Source: Acidobacteriota bacterium (GTDB taxonomy: Bacteria; Actinomycetota; Acidimicrobiia; Acidimicrobiales; UBA8190). Taken from it: a stretch of 6,556 nt of DNA. The stretch covers positions 1-6,556 of the forward strand of contig JAGWNV010000150.1 of the NCBI GenBank assembly GCA_028872975.1, written 5' to 3'. Of the stretch, positions 6,085 to 6,556 are shown in pieces (positions within the stretch are counted from its first letter, which is position 1; the number at the start of each line of letters is the position of its first letter). The notes under the pieces are model-generated. The model ran no database searches, had not been told where the DNA came from, and saw nothing but the letters and a program-made list of their open reading frames with translations. The position numbers and the translations under genes are program-made.

Positions 6085-6262
6085 CAGCGGTCAGTATCCT
6101 GACTCCCGGATCGTTGCTCCCCTCGACCTTCCAGCCCCCGTGGCGGGGCCGTGGTCGTCGGTGAGGTTCACTCCCCGGTCACAGTGGCGGCACCGTGCCG
6201 GACTTCCACCGGCTTCCTGGGTCCCGCTGCCCTTGTGTTGTGTGGTCGGCGCAGAAGCTAGC
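6085..6262 (-). ncRNA. Cobalamin (B12) riboswitch aptamer
   Basis: Read on the minus strand, the conserved parts of the cobalamin riboswitch appear in the right order. First comes GGAAGCCGGTGGAAGTCCGG (around 6197-6216), the GGAA plus GCCGGTG/TCCGGC core stem. Next is CCGCCACTGT at 6181-6190, the universal CCGCCACTG element. A variable arm follows, then GGAAGG at 6127-6132, and finally the B12 box GAGTCAGGATACTGACC at 6089-6105. In this class adenosylcobalamin or a related corrinoid binds the RNA and usually represses uptake or synthesis genes. It ends about 45 bases before the lipoprotein ATG and governs the whole ECF operon. The 5' boundary is approximate because the outer P1-P3 pairing is not obvious by eye. 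Confidence 0.92.
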
Positions 6263-6342
6263 CCACGGCGCCCCGGGCCGCCCGCTCCGTGCCCGGGGTG
6301 GGCAGGGACCGGAGCACCTCCCATCGGGCGGGGACTCCGGCG

Positions 6343-6348
6343 CATACT
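6343..6348 (+). promoter_or_regulatory. Candidate -10 element for the phosphoketolase gene
   Basis: CATACT has the conserved A at position 2 and T at position 6 of the actinobacterial -10 and ends 6 bases before the GTG at 6355. No Shine-Dalgarno lies in this gap, so a leaderless transcript is likely. The region between here and about 6263 holds no gene and must also carry the divergent promoter of the B12 operon, which I could not place. Confidence 0.35.
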
Positions 6349-6354
6349 GGGTCA

Positions 6355-6556
6355 GTGCCCGACACCGCCGCCCTCGAGGCCCTCGACCGATACTGGCGGG
6401 CGGCGAACTACCTGTCGGTCGGCCAGATCTACCTGCTCGACAACCCCCTGCTGCGCGAGCCGCTGCGGCCCGAGCACATCAAGCCCCGGCTGCTCGGCCA
6501 CTTCGGCACCTCGCCGGGGCTGAACCTCGTCTACGCCCACCTGAACCGGGTCATCG
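6355..6556 (+). CDS. Phosphoketolase (xylulose-5-P/fructose-6-P), N-terminal fragment cut by the window edge
   Basis: The 67 visible codons match the start of phosphoketolase, a thiamine-diphosphate enzyme that splits xylulose 5-phosphate (and often fructose 6-phosphate) with phosphate into acetyl phosphate and an aldose phosphate. Diagnostic segments are YWRAANYLSVGQIYL (about 13-27), LLREPLRPEHIKPRLLGH (about 32-49) and FGTSPGLNLVYAHLNRVI (about 50-67), with the His of LLGHFGT in its usual place near the cofactor site. Family members are about 790-800 residues, so more than 90% lies beyond the window. The GTG at 6355 gives the usual short leader before the first conserved block. The gene is divergent from the B12 operon, and nothing in the sequence links it to that system. 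Confidence 0.93.
   Translation, partial: MPDTAALEALDRYWRAANYLSVGQIYLLDNPLLREPLRPEHIKPRLLGHFGTSPGLNLVYAHLNRVI

Noticed and set aside
6255..6260. TAGCTT on the minus strand as the -10 of the B12 operon
   Set aside because: It fits TAnnnT, but no matching -35 is seen at normal spacing, and transcription from here would begin within what may be the 5' arm of the riboswitch.
5912..6523. Plus-strand open frame of 203 codons covering the riboswitch and the phosphoketolase start
   Set aside because: It is out of frame with the clear phosphoketolase N-terminus and runs antisense through the lipoprotein start and the riboswitch.

Overview
The window is very GC-rich, and nearly every gene starts at GTG or at an ATG without a strong ribosome binding site. 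This suggests a high-GC actinomycete; an Acidimicrobiia-like lineage is a guess from overall style. Seven genes look complete, one small bridging ORF is possible, and one gene is cut by the right edge.

Left part (about 1-2330). A plus-strand esterase of the esterase-D/antigen-85 alpha/beta-hydrolase family converges on three small minus-strand genes. Read in their own direction, these are a CSCGW-motif protein, a CsbD-like stress protein and an unrecognised protein with one membrane anchor. Simple GC-rich hairpins lie at the gene ends.

Central part (2331-6262, minus strand). This is the main content: a complete, apparently cobalamin-regulated energy-coupling-factor (ECF) transporter operon. 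In transcription order it has a cobalamin riboswitch (B12 box and CCGCCACTGT element clearly visible), a hairpin that can mask the first ribosome binding site, a secreted lipoprotein whose C-terminal half resembles the DUF4430/transcobalamin-like domain, the EcfT transmembrane coupling protein, a fused double ABC ATPase (EcfA-EcfA'), and a membrane S component. The genes are tightly packed: ATPase and S component overlap by ATGA, and lipoprotein and EcfT are bridged by a 17-codon ORF joined by ATGA and GTGA overlaps. The riboswitch and the lipoprotein domain both point to vitamin B12 (or another corrinoid) as the substrate. The probable model is that the lipoprotein captures corrinoid outside the membrane and hands it to the S component, with EcfT and the ATPase powering uptake and B12 repressing translation.

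Right part (6355-6556). The first 67 codons of a phosphoketolase run divergently from the B12 operon. The 313-base gap between them holds the riboswitch, its expression platform and a possible leaderless promoter for the phosphoketolase.
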